From positions 13,202,271 through 13,266,270 of the forward strand of contig OZ234499.1 in assembly GCA_965153455.1 (NCBI GenBank): a stretch of 64,000 bases of DNA, given 5' to 3'. The notes under the pieces were generated by a model. The model did not search any database. It saw only the letters and a list, made by a program, of their open reading frames with translations, and was not told the DNA's origin. This DNA comes from Sphagnum compactum. Its lineage: Eukaryota; Bryophyta; Sphagnopsida; Sphagnales. This document shows positions 1-12,200 of this stretch, piece by piece (position 1 is the first letter of the stretch; every line of letters begins with the position of its first letter). Position numbers and translations under genes: made by a program.

Positions 1-410
1 TTATGCTTATACCGCATAGGCCATGTGGCACCTAGGTTATGCCATGTGGCACCTAAGGTAGGCCTCAATCGAAGCATCATGACCTCTAAGTGCATTTTTG
101 GCTAGGTAGCCCATGTGCCTAAACCTAGGCCACATATATAACACCTAGGTTTAGATCTAACACATGCCATGTGGCACTTAATTAATTAGGCCTTCATTCG
201 GGCTATGTGCACCTAGGCTAAGGTTAACCCTAGGCCACATGACACATAAGCTAGGCCTATGTGCATGCCTAGGTGCCACACAACATGGATTAGGTGCACA
301 CCACATGGCTAGGGCTAGACCTAGGCCATATGACATTTAGAAAAACCACTTGGCACATAGGCATGTACTTAAACCTAAGCCATGTCACATGGCACATAGG
401 TTAGCCCACT
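1..410. repeat. Degenerate satellite-like repeat (CCATGTGGCACCTAGG-type)
   Basis: The first 410 bases are built from shuffled, diverged copies of a short motif around CCATGTGGCACCTAGG, with variants such as CCATGTGGCACTTA, GCCACATGACACATAAG and CACATGGCTAGG. The motif occurs in both orientations at irregular spacing of about 20-40 bases. The array continues past the left edge of the window, so its full size is unknown. I see no coding potential. Confidence 0.7.
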
Positions 411-1960
411 ACAATATGACACAAGAAATGATCCACCTTATCTTGCAACAATCCACATCCTTGTTTATCACAATTCTCACAAACATGTTATATTGACCTA
501 GAAATGAATTAAAGATTAGGATAATGATCAAGTCATCATGAATATATGGGTAAGTCCAATAAAATGACCCACTACATGTGTTACCACTCTTTAATAACAC
601 CCTTGTAAATTTTCAATTCAACTTAAGATTTAATATTTCTCATATAACCGACATATTGTGATATAATATACATTAAAAATGACATATAAATGTATGAATA
701 TTATTTATCAACATTTGAAGGTGAATTAAAGACTAATTTTGAACAACATTACCTACTTCCAATGTCATGAAAAAGCTAAATAATTTTCAAAAATTTGATC
801 CAATTACTTTTGGGAAATTTTCATATTAATGAAATTTGAATAAACATTACACTTTATATGGTTTAAAATCATTGGTTGGACTTGTATAAGAAAATAAAAT
901 AAAATTCATAATCTACATGTTTCCCTCCCATAACCCTTGGATAGATGTAAAAATACATTAGAATTTTCAAAAATATAAAAATAATAATTTGAAATTAAAA
1001 ATGTAATTCAAACATAAATTTTATGCAATGATTGCATGCCATGTCATGTTCCAATATCAACATTTAGTTATTGCACTTTTGGAAAAGGAGTTGAATGTGG
1101 GTTGTTTTATCATACACTTGCTTAAATATCTTTCTTTTTTGTTTGTTTATCAAACTGTTCTCTTATACTTCTAAAATATTCATCCATGCTTATGTTTTCA
1201 TCTTCTTTCAACAATGAAAACTTTTTGGACCTTGATTTACTTTCATAATGTTTCAAAATATTATTTTTAATTTCCTAATGAAAGCAATGGTTTAATCTTT
1301 GATAGAAAAATGTATTACATTTAGAGTTTTTTTCTAATTTTTATTTTTGATATTGTGATGAAGTAATTAAAAAGATTTTAAACATGTGTTTCCAAATAGT
1401 TTGCTTTTACAATAAATGTGTCATCTTAAAGGCCTAGACTAAGTAGTTCATACTATTTCAAAGGCGATTAAATTCATGTATGGAACTATCAAGCCTCTTA
1501 ATGGATGCATAATATATTTGAAATTCAATAACTATCCTGCTATGGCTTCAATATCCTTTACTCCTTTATTTATTTCTAACATTTTGACTCCTAAGTGATT
1601 AACTCCTACCTCTTCATATTGAACTTTCTTACTCAAACCTTTAGTTCTAATATCGTGTAGGAATCTAACCCCTATGGAAATGTTTATTAACTAATATTTG
1701 TTAGCTCTAAAAGTAAAACAAGAATAATATGAAAGAGTCTGGAGAACTTGAGAAAGTAAAAAAGTGAAAGGGAATGAAAGGAGTAGATAATGGTTCAAAA
1801 AAGGAAGGAATGAGGGGATTAAATAATAACCTTAAAATCAATAAATTATTAATGGCATACTAATGTAAAATCATTTAAGCATTGTCACAGATGCCAATGC
1901 CATAAAGTTCATTCATTTGAATGTTCATCCATGATTTGTAATAAACTTATATCTAATTTT
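411..1960. other. AT-rich intergenic DNA, nothing recognised
   Basis: About 1.5 kb of AT-rich sequence with no open frame above 63 codons, no splice-linked coding structure and no clear repeat. Confidence 0.5.
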
Positions 1961-2180
1961 TAAATTAATTTTAATTCACTCATAATTAGTTTCTAGTTAA
2001 GTTTTATTTCACTTCCACTTGACTTATAGTTCACTTCTAGTTGACTTTTAGTTCATTCTTAGTTCACCTTTAGTTCACTTCCAATTAACTCATAATTCAT
2101 TTATAATTAAGTTTAAGTTCATTTTTAGTTGAGATTAATTCACTTTCAATTGAATCTTAATTCATTCATAGTTCACGCAT
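1960..2180. repeat. Short degenerate tandem repeat, TTAGTTCACTTC-like
   Basis: A run of roughly 11-22-base units related to TAGTTCACTTCTAGTTGA. Variants include TTAGTTCACCTTTAG, CATAATTCATTTATAA and TTAATTCACTTTCAA. It looks like an old minisatellite and has no coding content. Confidence 0.6.
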
Positions 2181-2929
2181 GGGTGCACATTGGCACACAT
2201 GGACGAACATGGGTCACATATAGATTAAAAGTTTTTTGAGAAACTTTCTTGTGCTAAGTGCCCAAGGGGTATAAATAGAAGTAGAATTTCCCATTACCTT
2301 TAGTTTGTTCAACACCAATTTTGGGTAGTTTTTCTTGTCATAACCTTGTTTTGTTTATGCTTTGGAATAAAGTCTTGTTGGATTTTTGTTTACACTTGTC
2401 ATGTCTTTGTTCTTGTTTTTCTTGTTTCATGATTTGGATTTGGGACTAAGTTTACATTTGTTTTTGTTTTTGTTAAAATTATAGTTTTGATTATTTTCAT
2501 GCCCATGATAATCATGCAACATATAAAAAATGAATGGGAAAAAATTCATTCATGAGATGAAAAGAAAGTTATAATATTAATGAATAATCTTTTGCTAATT
2601 CCATAATACGCTAAAAACATGAATAATCGATTCAACTTTTCCAACAATTGGATTGGGAGGCATGTTGAACTCTTGTGGCTGATTTTATTAAATGTGATGT
2701 TGATAACCCATTCTCAAATGTATATAAAAATTATATCATTTTCCAATCAAACATTAAATTATCCATAAAATATTTTAGAATGGGCATTGAAACCATGTGT
2801 TTCATCGAAACATAGGTTGGAGTGTTCAAGTCAACATAGAAATTTTACACACAAATCCAATGGGTATTCAAACTTGCTCTTTTGCCATAAATTGGGCTCA
2901 AATGAATTTGGATTGAATTGAACCTCTGC

Positions 2930-3770
2930 CTGCCGTTTCTTGAACTTTACATGAAGGGATTTTTGGCAAGGTGTTAGGTTTTCTCTTTTCATTTCCCTTT
3001 TCTTTCTTTCTTTTCAAGGAGCACAAATACATAATAAGGTTTCATGTTTTTCTTCCTCTTTTCAAAGAGCATAAACATTTCACTTGAGCATAAAGATTCA
3101 GAAAACTTCGTTTTGTAGCAATTTTGTGTGTGGGTTGTGTGTGTTTTGAGGTTTTGAGGTTTTAACAAAGTTTAGCAAAACAATTTTGTGGTTCATTAGA
3201 AACGGTGGTGAAACTTTGTTTTGTAGTCAAGAAATGTGTGTGTTTTGCAACAAATGTTTTAAATGAAGCTTTATAATATCCTAACAAGATTTGGCAAACT
3301 TACTGTAAGTGTGTGGTTGTCATAGAAAGTGGTGAAGTTTCGGTCCTATCAAGATTTGGCATAATTTTTTGTGGATCATTGAAGGAGTATGTTTTGGAAA
3401 ATATTTTTGGAAAATATTATGTTTTGCAACAAATTTTTGAGGTCCAACAAAGTTTGGCATAATTCTTGTGCAAACTTTTTGGAGGAGTGTATGTTTTTTA
3501 GCAAAGTTTTGAGGTCCAAGTAAAATAGAATTCTTATGTGAAACTTTTGAGGTTCAACTAGGATTTGTAACAAAAAAATTGATTATATGTTTTGTAGCAA
3601 AAATTTGAAGAATAACAAGGTTTGGCAAAAAAATTATCTGAAAATTTTAAGTTCTAGAAAATTTGATATACCTATTGTGTGTGTTTGTTTGAGGTCCAAT
3701 ATTATTCAAACATGTGTAAGGTGTGTGTGTGTGTGTGTGTTTGTGTTTAGTTTTTAAAAATGTTTTGTTG
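2930..3770. repeat. Degenerate TTTTG/GAGG-rich repeat with a (GT)n tract
   Basis: Imperfect repeats of the type GTTTTGxAGCAAxxTTTTGAGGTxCAACAAxGTTTGGC recur about every 60-100 bases, and a (GT)n microsatellite lies at about 3721-3742. The minus-strand frame at 3376-3573 is a by-product of the repeat, being Leu/Gln/Asn-rich. Confidence 0.5.
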
Positions 3771-3779
3771 TTGTTGAAA

Positions 3780-6540
3780 GAGATTATTGGAGTCAGAGAG
3801 ATTGTTGTGAATATCATGTTCAATGTTTATGTTGGTTTTTTGAATGGGCGACTTGAATGATGACTCAAAACTCAACATGAAATGACAAATACATGCCAAA
3901 GTTAAGGTGACTTTAAGAATAAATTTTATTATTTAAAAAGTTTAAAATCATTGTTAGAAAAACAAGCTATTCTAACATCACTAAATTAATAATTTGATTT
4001 TCATTCAACATATCCATTTTGATATCTGCCCACTTTTCATCCTCAATGATATTTTTTTCAATTTAAAAAATCATTATAATTCATCTTACTAATCTACCAC
4101 CATTTGACATTTCTTTATGTTTGTAATGCATCCATTAATCATTTTGTGTGGCACTTTTAAATATATATACTGGGCCTATTCCACCTAGGGACACAACAAG
4201 TTTGGTAGGGTGAACCATTGTTCCATTAGGTGGCAATAGGTCTTTTCAAGGCTTGTTCCAAAACATAACTAATTTTTAAATCAACAATTTGCGTTTGAAT
4301 CATGTTAGGACTCATCATTGATTAAAAAATTAAAAAACAATAATAACACTAAAATTGGGCCTCATCCATCTAAAAAAATGTTTGGAAAAGTGTTTGAATA
4401 GGCCACAAAAACTAGTTCCCACAAATGAACCTAAAGTTGTGGAAAAACTTTTGGCAAGCATAATGCGAACTTTTGGTTTCATGGAAAATGTTATGTTATT
4501 CATTTTCAATAAACAATGATTTTTTAAAAATCCAATTGTTGAATTGAATGAATTGAAATTCAATTCAAATTTCAATCGATGTATTTCGATTCAATTCAAT
4601 TTGAAGATAATTCAAGGTGCATGTAATGTCAAGGCCTCCTTAGATTCGTGCACGGGCCTCTTTTTGCATGCATTGCACGCATTTAGGAAATCCCCAATTC
4701 ACCTATTTTCGTACACATAGATTTCTGTAACAAACTGTAGGATTCGAAATGTCTTGGCGGCCAATTTAATGATTCATTATACTTGCATACTCCGTAACTC
4801 CGTAAACTCGATACTTGCATTGTCATTCAGCCTCGGTCCTGGAGTGATCCACCGCTCATTCGTCTGTCATCTCCCTCCGTCGTCGTTCTTCTGGACTAGA
4901 ATAGTATCTAGTATCTTGTTGCTGCTGCTGTGGTAAATAGTAGTAATCATCAATGGATGATCATCTTCTGCACTCACAAGCTTATCTCTGGAAGGCATAT
5001 TGCACTCGAGGCAGCTTGAGAAGTTGCGACAAACCTTCAACAAGATGGCACTCCAAGAAGGGAATTAACACCTCATTGTCTTGTCTTCTTCTTCTTCCGC
5101 TGTTGGTTATTAGTTGTTATTAGTTGTAGAAGAAGACTGACTGCCTCTTATTATCTCCAGTAGCAGTGGTTAATAATAAGATTGGGGAGAACCTTAACCC
5201 ATAATTAATATACTAGTGCACGAATCGCACGCCTTTAGGGGCCGCAGGTGCCCGAAAAAACATGCGATTTTCGAACTTAAGGAAGCATGGTAATGTCATT
5301 CAATATTTTCATTCAAATGGAAGTTAAGTTTCTCAAAATCAAATCATTTAAAAAATTATTTGATTAGTTGATTGTCACATGTAATGTGTAGTAATGCAAA
5401 GCCCAAGTTTATAATCTACCAAATGTGGAAAAACATTTCAATAAAATTTGAATGTTATTTGGACACATTGTAGTTTATCACATTTGGACATTTATTTCAA
5501 AAATATATTTAAAATATATTTAAATATTTATTGTTTTTGATTCCGGGGAAAATAAAAGTGTTATAATGGAAAGAAGCCCAATAATAATTAAATAGAAATA
5601 ATGAGTGTTGTGTGGGCATTAAAAATTACACCAAACCATGTCGATAATTAGGGTGGTTCCTAGGGTTCACAATCACTATTCATTCCCAAAAATCAAAGAA
5701 CCGATTTGGATATATAACCATGTTTCTTCAATGGTTTTTTTTCCCCAAAAAAATCAAATATACAACCACAATTCTCAAATTTTTTTCCAAAAAAATCAAA
5801 TATATAGGGTTAACCAGCCTATGTCTAACCACATAATGGCTCAGAGGTCACTGAAATTTAGGGGTTGGGTCGTTTGAATTTGATGTCAAAATGAAAATTA
5901 TAGCTTTAGTATGGGCACACCCATAGCAATTTACAACATTTAAAATATTAAAATATGAATGAAATATGCCCACCCAAAGCAAGTAGGGGTCAAGAGTGGG
6001 AAAAAAAAGTCTTAGGACACATGGCATCTTATGGGTGATGCATTTGACATCTATAAGCAAATGGAACAAAGGTGGTGGATGTACATTACCTACCACATCC
6101 CAAACTTGGATGTAGAAATAAACAAACATAATTTGTTACACAAATGTTTGTAATTGCTTTCTACAGTGCAGATTTATCCAAGTATAAGGGTTAAAATCAG
6201 ACGGACATGGGTGGCCAAATGTTTGAAGAACCCTAAAGTTGAGAGCAATTGAAGTATGTGGGTGCTTTCATAGCAATGTGTTGCAACACCATTTGTTTCA
6301 ATCAAATTGTCACTTTGAATCCACTTGTTTTTCTTATGTAAATTTTTTGGTCTGTTAATTTCTTTCCACCCCAAGGTGATAGCTTGGCTGTCTTAAGTTT
6401 TGAACTTTTTAATCAACTTTCTAAGCTTTGTGATGTTCCAAGTTTTTTGAGCGTCATGATAATTTGAGCTTTCTAAGGTTTGTGAGATTTGAGTGCGATA
6501 CAAGCTTCATGCCTCTTCACCCTCGTGATGTTTGTTTCTT
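3780..6540. other. Intergenic region with a slightly GC-richer island at about 4,750-5,210
   Basis: Mostly AT-rich. The part from about 4,750 to 5,210 is less AT-rich and holds a 60-codon frame (4754-4936) and then a second ATG frame from about 4,953, but neither matches a family I know. A repeat copy of the GGCGGTTCT family (about 5,645-5,830) lies to the right. Confidence 0.35.
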
Positions 6541-6899
6541 GATTTCTTGAAACTACATATTTTTCATGTTCTTTTTTTTTCTTGGTTTCATGATTCTCAA
6601 GCTTCATGCCTTTTCACCCTTATAGTGTTCATCTTTTGATTTCTTGACACTAAATTATTTTCATGCTCTTTTTCTTGTTGGTTTCATGTTCTTCACGATC
6701 TTCTTCTTCTTTTTGTTGTTTGCAAGTATGTTGGGAAATTCGAAACCCCCAAACTCGGTCGTCGTCATCTTTTTCTTGGTTTTTACGGCTCTTAAATAGT
6801 TTCGACCTCCCCCCTCTTGTGTTTTGTAGGTTTACACAAATCTTTGACTTCCTCCCTTCATGTTTACAACTCTTGGGTAAGAAACTAGGACTGTAAAAA

Positions 6900-7565
6900 A
6901 ACATGGGTTCGGTCTTCTTCGTACAGTTCTTGTCTTTTCCAAAACTCCCATGGGTTAGGTCTTTTTCTTCATGGTTTTTTCCAAAGCTCCCAAAGTCATG
7001 GTCTTCTTCTTGGTTTTTTTGAAAATTCCATGGTTGTGGTCTTCTTCTTCATGATTTTTTCCAAAGCTCCCAAAGCTGTGGTTTTTTCCCAAAACTCCAT
7101 GGTTATGGTCTTTTTTCTTCCTAGTTGAAACTTGAAAGTTGTGGTCTTGTTCTTCATGGTTTTTTCCAAAACTCCCAAAGCCATCTTCTTATTCTTGGCT
7201 ATACATTCAAAGCCATGGTCTTCTTCTTCTTGGATTTTTCCAAAGTTCCCAAAGTTGTTGTTTTCTTCTTCATGGTTTTTTCCAAAGCTCCCAAAGCTCC
7301 CAAAGCTGTGCTTTTTTATTCTTGGTTTTTTTTCCAAAACTCCATGGATGTGGTCTTCTTCTTCCTAGCTGAAAATTCGAAGTTGTGGTCTTCTTTTTCA
7401 TGTTTTTTTCCAAAGTTCCCAAAGTTGTCTTCGTTTTTTTGGCTGTACCCTCACAGGGTCTTCTTTTTCCTGGATTTTTCTAAAGTTCCCAAAGTTGTTG
7501 TTTTCTTTATAGTTCTTCCCAAAGCTTCGTGGCCATGGTCTTCTTGTGCTGCTTTTGGTTACTAA
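6900..7565. repeat. Tandem minisatellite, pyrimidine-rich, unit about 40-60 bases
   Basis: Repeated units of the form GGTCTTCTTCTTCATGG followed by TTTTTTCCAAAGCTCCCAAAG are found at least ten times with substitutions and length changes. All frames on both strands are open for long distances because of the repeat (for example 7125-7565 + and 6996-7337 -), which explains the low-complexity open frames. I do not consider any of them a gene. Confidence 0.75.
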
Positions 7566-7669
7566 TCAGCATGCCCATTGTCTTATTCAATTCCCTGATT
7601 ATTTGTGGTTTTGAGATTTTCGAGCTCTCCCTCCCTTACCCCCCCATGTTTTCTGTTCTAGTAACTAAA

Positions 7670-7965
7670 GGTAAGGAAGGTGGAAAGGGTGGAGGTTAGG
7701 AGGGTTGAGAGGGAGGAGAAGTTGGTTAGGGTTTACATGATTGACAGGGTGGTGTTGAAGCAACGGATGGACATGGTTGAAAAGGTGGTGCTGCAGAAGG
7801 AGATGGAGATGGTTGAGAGGGTTTGGGTGGGAGGGAGAGGGTTAGGGTTTAGGGGGAGAGGGAGAGGGTTATGGTAAAAAGGGTGTAGAACATGATAAGG
7901 GTGGAGAGGGTGGAGAGGGTTGAGATGGTGGAGAGGGACCAGAGGGTTAGGAGGGTGGAGTGTTG
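7670..7965. repeat. Purine-rich minisatellite GGTGGAGAGGGTTGAGA-like
   Basis: The top strand is almost purely A/G with regular T, in units of 9-21 bases such as GGTGGAGAGGGTTGAG. It includes the plant telomere-like string TTAGGGTTTAGGG near 7,842-7,854. The dense runs of G could form quadruplex structures. The overlapping 65-codon frame is low complexity. Confidence 0.7.
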
Positions 7966-8301
7966 TTAGAACACGTTCACTTTCTTGCCTTTCTGCTATT
8001 GCTAACTACCTAGTTATTCGTTGTGCTTCTATTTTGAATCCCAGGTTGAAACCTCTGTATCCCAATGGGTGTGCATGGTAGCTTGCTTGGATTTATTGAT
8101 GGAACCAATCTCTTGCTTGACTTACCGTTGTTGTAGACCAAACATCAACCAATTTAGCCCTTACAATCTTGTTAGTTGTCTTTTGAGCTACTCTCGTTGT
8201 TGCTCCTTGGGGATTCACTACTTTCTTGGCTTGCTTTTCCTCCCTTTCCTAACCTGAGCTTCTTTAATATTGTATGCAACTGTTTTGTTAATGGTTTTTT
8301 T

Positions 8302-8756
8302 CTATAAGACACTTAGATAGTTTGCAAATGTCATGTCATGTGATATAGAATAATCTACTACGTGCTTTCTCCCTTGTGTGCATTTTGCAGGTAGGTGAGG
8401 TAGGGACAACAAACTACTTAAGGGCATCTCCTCTTTAGTGAGATCTTCTGAGATGGGGGCATCTTGCTGCAGTTTGGGTGTTAGCTGAACTATGTTGACT
8501 ACATGGGGAGCTTCTTCAACATGACATTTTTTTTCAACAAGAACATGAGGCCTCTCCACATAATAGGTTGTTCAAGTCCATTTGGATTGCTAGATTCTCC
8601 ACATTCTATTTGAAAAACACCAAATATGCTTGCTATGTTCAGTAGATCAACATTTGCAGATTGCTCCTCATCCTGTTGGTTTTGACCATCTTCATGAACA
8701 TGATTATTTTGGTCTCCTGATATGTACCTATCTTCACCTGAATGTTCTCCGTCCAT
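8302..8756 (-). pseudogene. Coding-like remnant, frameshifted, unknown protein
   Basis: Two overlapping minus-strand frames, 8499-8756 (85 codons) and 8302-8559 (85 codons), have normal mixed amino-acid composition rather than the low complexity of the surroundings. The first begins MDGEHSGEDRYISGDQ and is acidic and Gln-rich. The second ends in a segment with GRKHVVDYSISHDMTFANYL, a pattern that reminds me of the 'LVDYSxSHxxTSxxYL' segment near the C-terminus of some plant transposon-associated proteins, but I cannot name the family. The overlap suggests one frame broken by an indel near 8,500-8,560. An intron between them would also fit. Confidence 0.35.
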
Positions 8757-8883
8757 TGTTGTTGTTTATGTGTAAGTCCTTTAAGGGTTAACATTAATTT
8801 CCATTGCTTGAGGGGTTCAAAGATATTATTGTGTTAAGGTTGTTACAACAAGGTATGAATGTCTTGAATAGTGTGCTATTAAA

Positions 8884-9264
8884 CACCCTAAACCCTAAAA
8901 TCATACAATAGCCCTCTCATAACCAAATGCCAAACCCCCAACCCCCAATGAGTCTGGTTAGACCGGAACCGGAGGTTCTCACAAGGGGGTAGATTTCAGG
9001 AACCGGGGGTTCTCTGATTTCGCTCCCCGGCCTTCTTCCCGGGATTCTTCCCGCTCTTGTTCCCGCCATCGCTCGCTCGCGCGATTGCTTCGAAAACCGA
9101 CGACGTTGCAACGGAAGAGGAGGATCTTCAAGAGATCCACACAATTTAGCGTTTGCGGCATTGCAGCGAAGACTGAAAGACAGACTTGCGCGACATCGAT
9201 TCTTTGCGCATTTCTTTGGTTGCTGAGAGAATTCGGATTGCTGATTTATTTATTTTTTGGAGCA
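8884..9264 (+). promoter_or_regulatory. CDT2 upstream region: telo-box and E2F-like sites, 5' leader
   Basis: A telo-box type sequence (ACCCTAAACCCTAAA) lies at about 8,885-8,900. Two E2F-like sites, CTTCCCGC (9,047-9,054) and TTCCCGCC (9,060-9,067), stand about 200 bases before the CDT2 start codon. The surrounding GC-rich stretch (8,950-9,160) has the look of a proximal promoter and leader. In plants, telo-boxes and E2F sites often occur together in promoters of genes active in dividing cells, which suits a replication-licensing factor. The transcription start is not visible. Confidence 0.45.
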
Positions 9265-12200
9265 ATGTACTACAGTGACAAAGACCATGGATCATCATCA
9301 TCCCTCTTTCAAGCTCTTCGGATGCGCGAATTGCAACCTTTCAAAGGTTTGATTTGTTGTGGTTGTTGGGTTTTTTGGGGGCGTTTTTTTTTTTTTTCCT
9401 GAATGAAGATCGTGTTTCTGATGAGTATAGAAGTTTCTTATCGTGGGATCATCCCCCCCTCCTCCTTTTTTTCCCTTTCGAGTTTTGTTTGCAACACTCG
9501 TGGGGGAGTGCCAGAAAGCTTAGCTTGTGGGTTTTTAGATCCGTGTCTTGTGGGTGCATGGTGCAGTGAAGGGACGGCCTTCAGTAAGGGGACTTTCATC
9601 AGACGGGGAGTGCGCAGGCTCGGGTGTTCTAACGTTGGATCATACTGGTTCTTTTCCTCCTGCTCCACCACTTGCCATTTCCTATGCCAAGGTTTGTGCC
9701 CAAGCTTTTTCTGTTTTTCTTTTTCTGAAGATGAAAACACGCAGAAAATTTCATGTGAATGATGAGAGGAGCAAAGGCTGCATACATCTCTCCTGAGTGT
9801 GTTTTCTGGGTTTCTCTGCACACTTATGTGCAGAAGAGAGGAGAATTGAATCTACTCGCAGTTGCAGATGAGGAAGGCTACGTCAGTATCTTCAACACTG
9901 GTGGTACCAATGTACCAACTGCAATGGACTCACATTTCAGAACAGGTTACATTCGAGAATTCAGCAATTGGGTTTATGTCATTGGGTTTTTTCTCTGCAC
10001 ACAATTGCACTCTTGGAAACTGTTTCCCTGCCCCCCTAAACCCTAAACCCTAAACCAACAGCAATAGTTTGGTTGGCAGAGAATTGTCAGTGGAAGGTGT
10101 GGATGGCGCACATGAATGCCATCTTCGATGTCAGCTGGATGCGGGTAAATGAATTCTTAGTCTGAAAGACATCCCCATTGTCAGCTCCAATTACAACCTC
10201 ACTCATGACTTGAAGCTTGATCTTTCCCAAATTCTAATTAGACTTGTGGTGTTGCTGATTTCTTCTTGTGCAGGATGATACCCACATGCTAACAGCATCT
10301 GGAGATCAGATGGTATGCATAATGCCATTCTTCAGATTTGAAATCCCTCATGTGTGTTGAGCTGCTTTCATGCATGAATCCTGAACCCAAATAAAATAGA
10401 CAGTTCTACAGATAAGTGTGTGATAATTGATGTAGGAGTGTAGGTGCACTGGAATTGTGGGTAGGCTAATGGAAACTTGCTCTTTCTTCCTTTGATTCAA
10501 TGCAGATCAAACTGTGGAATGTTGAAGCTGGTGTGAGCGTGGGAGTGATGAAAGGCCACTCAGGGAGTGTCAAATCACTTTGTGTCCATCCTTCGCACCA
10601 AGGTTTGACGTTGGTCTAACCATCAAACAGCAATATTGCTCAAAGAAGATTTGTTCAGGAACTAGACAGAAATATGGTGTTTTTTTTTCTATTGTGTGCA
10701 GCGAAGTAGCATATTAGCAGCTCCTAAAAAAGATTTGATATATTCTTTTGTTTGCAGATCTGTTTGTCTCAGGATCAAGGGATGGCAGTGTTGCATTTTG
10801 GGATGTGCGGTCATCTGATTCCAGCACCACTGGTGGTCATGAACATGCATATAGGTTAGGCAAGTTTACCCTTTTCATCAAATTTTGATTTCTTTCATTT
10901 GTTGATGACAGATATGAGACTGAAAATGAATCATGCTAAAATCTGAAGTTTCAAACTCGTTTTTTGGAAAGCAGACCGGTGGCAACAATTAAGGATACTC
11001 ATGTTCCTCACAGGAGTAAACATGTGCGTCGTCGCAAGGTATGATTGTCACATGTTCAAGGTTTCCAACATTTTTCTAGTGCACCAGGGGAATGCTGTAC
11101 AACACTTTGGAATTTTGGTGTCAATTTCATGTCAAGGTGTTGTTGAAGAGGGGTTTCTTCTTACAGCAATGTGTGCAAACAGGGAGGAATGCACAGTGTG
11201 ACTGCTGTGCTATATCAACAAGATGAGCGTGTGCTGGCTACAGCTGGTGCTGTTGATGGGTATGTCGCTCCCCCTCCAAACACGTTCCTGATTGAATACT
11301 TTGGAGAAACTGGGAGTTTAATAAGGGAGGGATTACTTAGTCACATTAGTTGCTTGCTATTTTGGTTGCAGGATAGTGAAATTCTGGGACACTAGAAGCC
11401 TAAAGTGTCCAGTGGCACAGACTCCAGTGCCCCAATCAGAGTTGCATGAGGGCATCAAAGTAAGTTTTCGTTCCTTCTGCTTTGCTTTATGGTTGCAGGA
11501 GCTTTCAACCATTTTCTCTTGATTCAGTTTGCAGGGGCCAAATTTACCTATGTGAGATGCAAATTTGCAGGTGGGAAGAGTTCATGGCATCTCAGGCCTT
11601 TCACAAGACCCAACTAGCTCCCGCATCATTGCCTCCTGCACTGATAGCAAGTACCATTCTGAATCCTGTGCAATCTCATTTGTTCTTTGGAATGCTTGGC
11701 CTTTAGATCACAGTTCTCAGTTTCTTTTCATGCTCATTTCTAAGTGGACTCAGATTCAGAGCATGTGATGTTTCTTGGGAACAAATATAGATCACTTACA
11801 GACAGCGGGTGACATAGTTTTTGTGCCATGACCAGATGTCTTCATTGTTGTATAGCTTAGTGTTCCCTTGGTTTGGAATGCAGAATCTACATGTACAATG
11901 GAGCCCATCCAGAGAAAGGGGTGATTTCCAGCTATTCAGGCCATGTTGTGGGCTCTTTCTATGTAAAGGTATACTTCTGTCATTGTGACAACATGCATGC
12001 ACTGGGTTGAATTCTTGAAGGCTGCCATATCCAATGCTCTGGTAGCAGCTGAAGCCAGTGTTGCTACACATTGACCTTCAGTGACTTTTAGCATCTGGGT
12101 GAAAGCAGGTGGCATTCAGTCCAGATGGTGGTCACATTCTGAGTGGCTCTTCAGATGAAGATGCCTATATTTGGCAGGTTCAGTCATTCTCCATCTTCAT

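Noticed and set aside
1-410. CRISPR-like array of regular repeats
   Set aside because: Spacing and orientation are irregular, repeats are degenerate, and the window is clearly from a plant nucleus.
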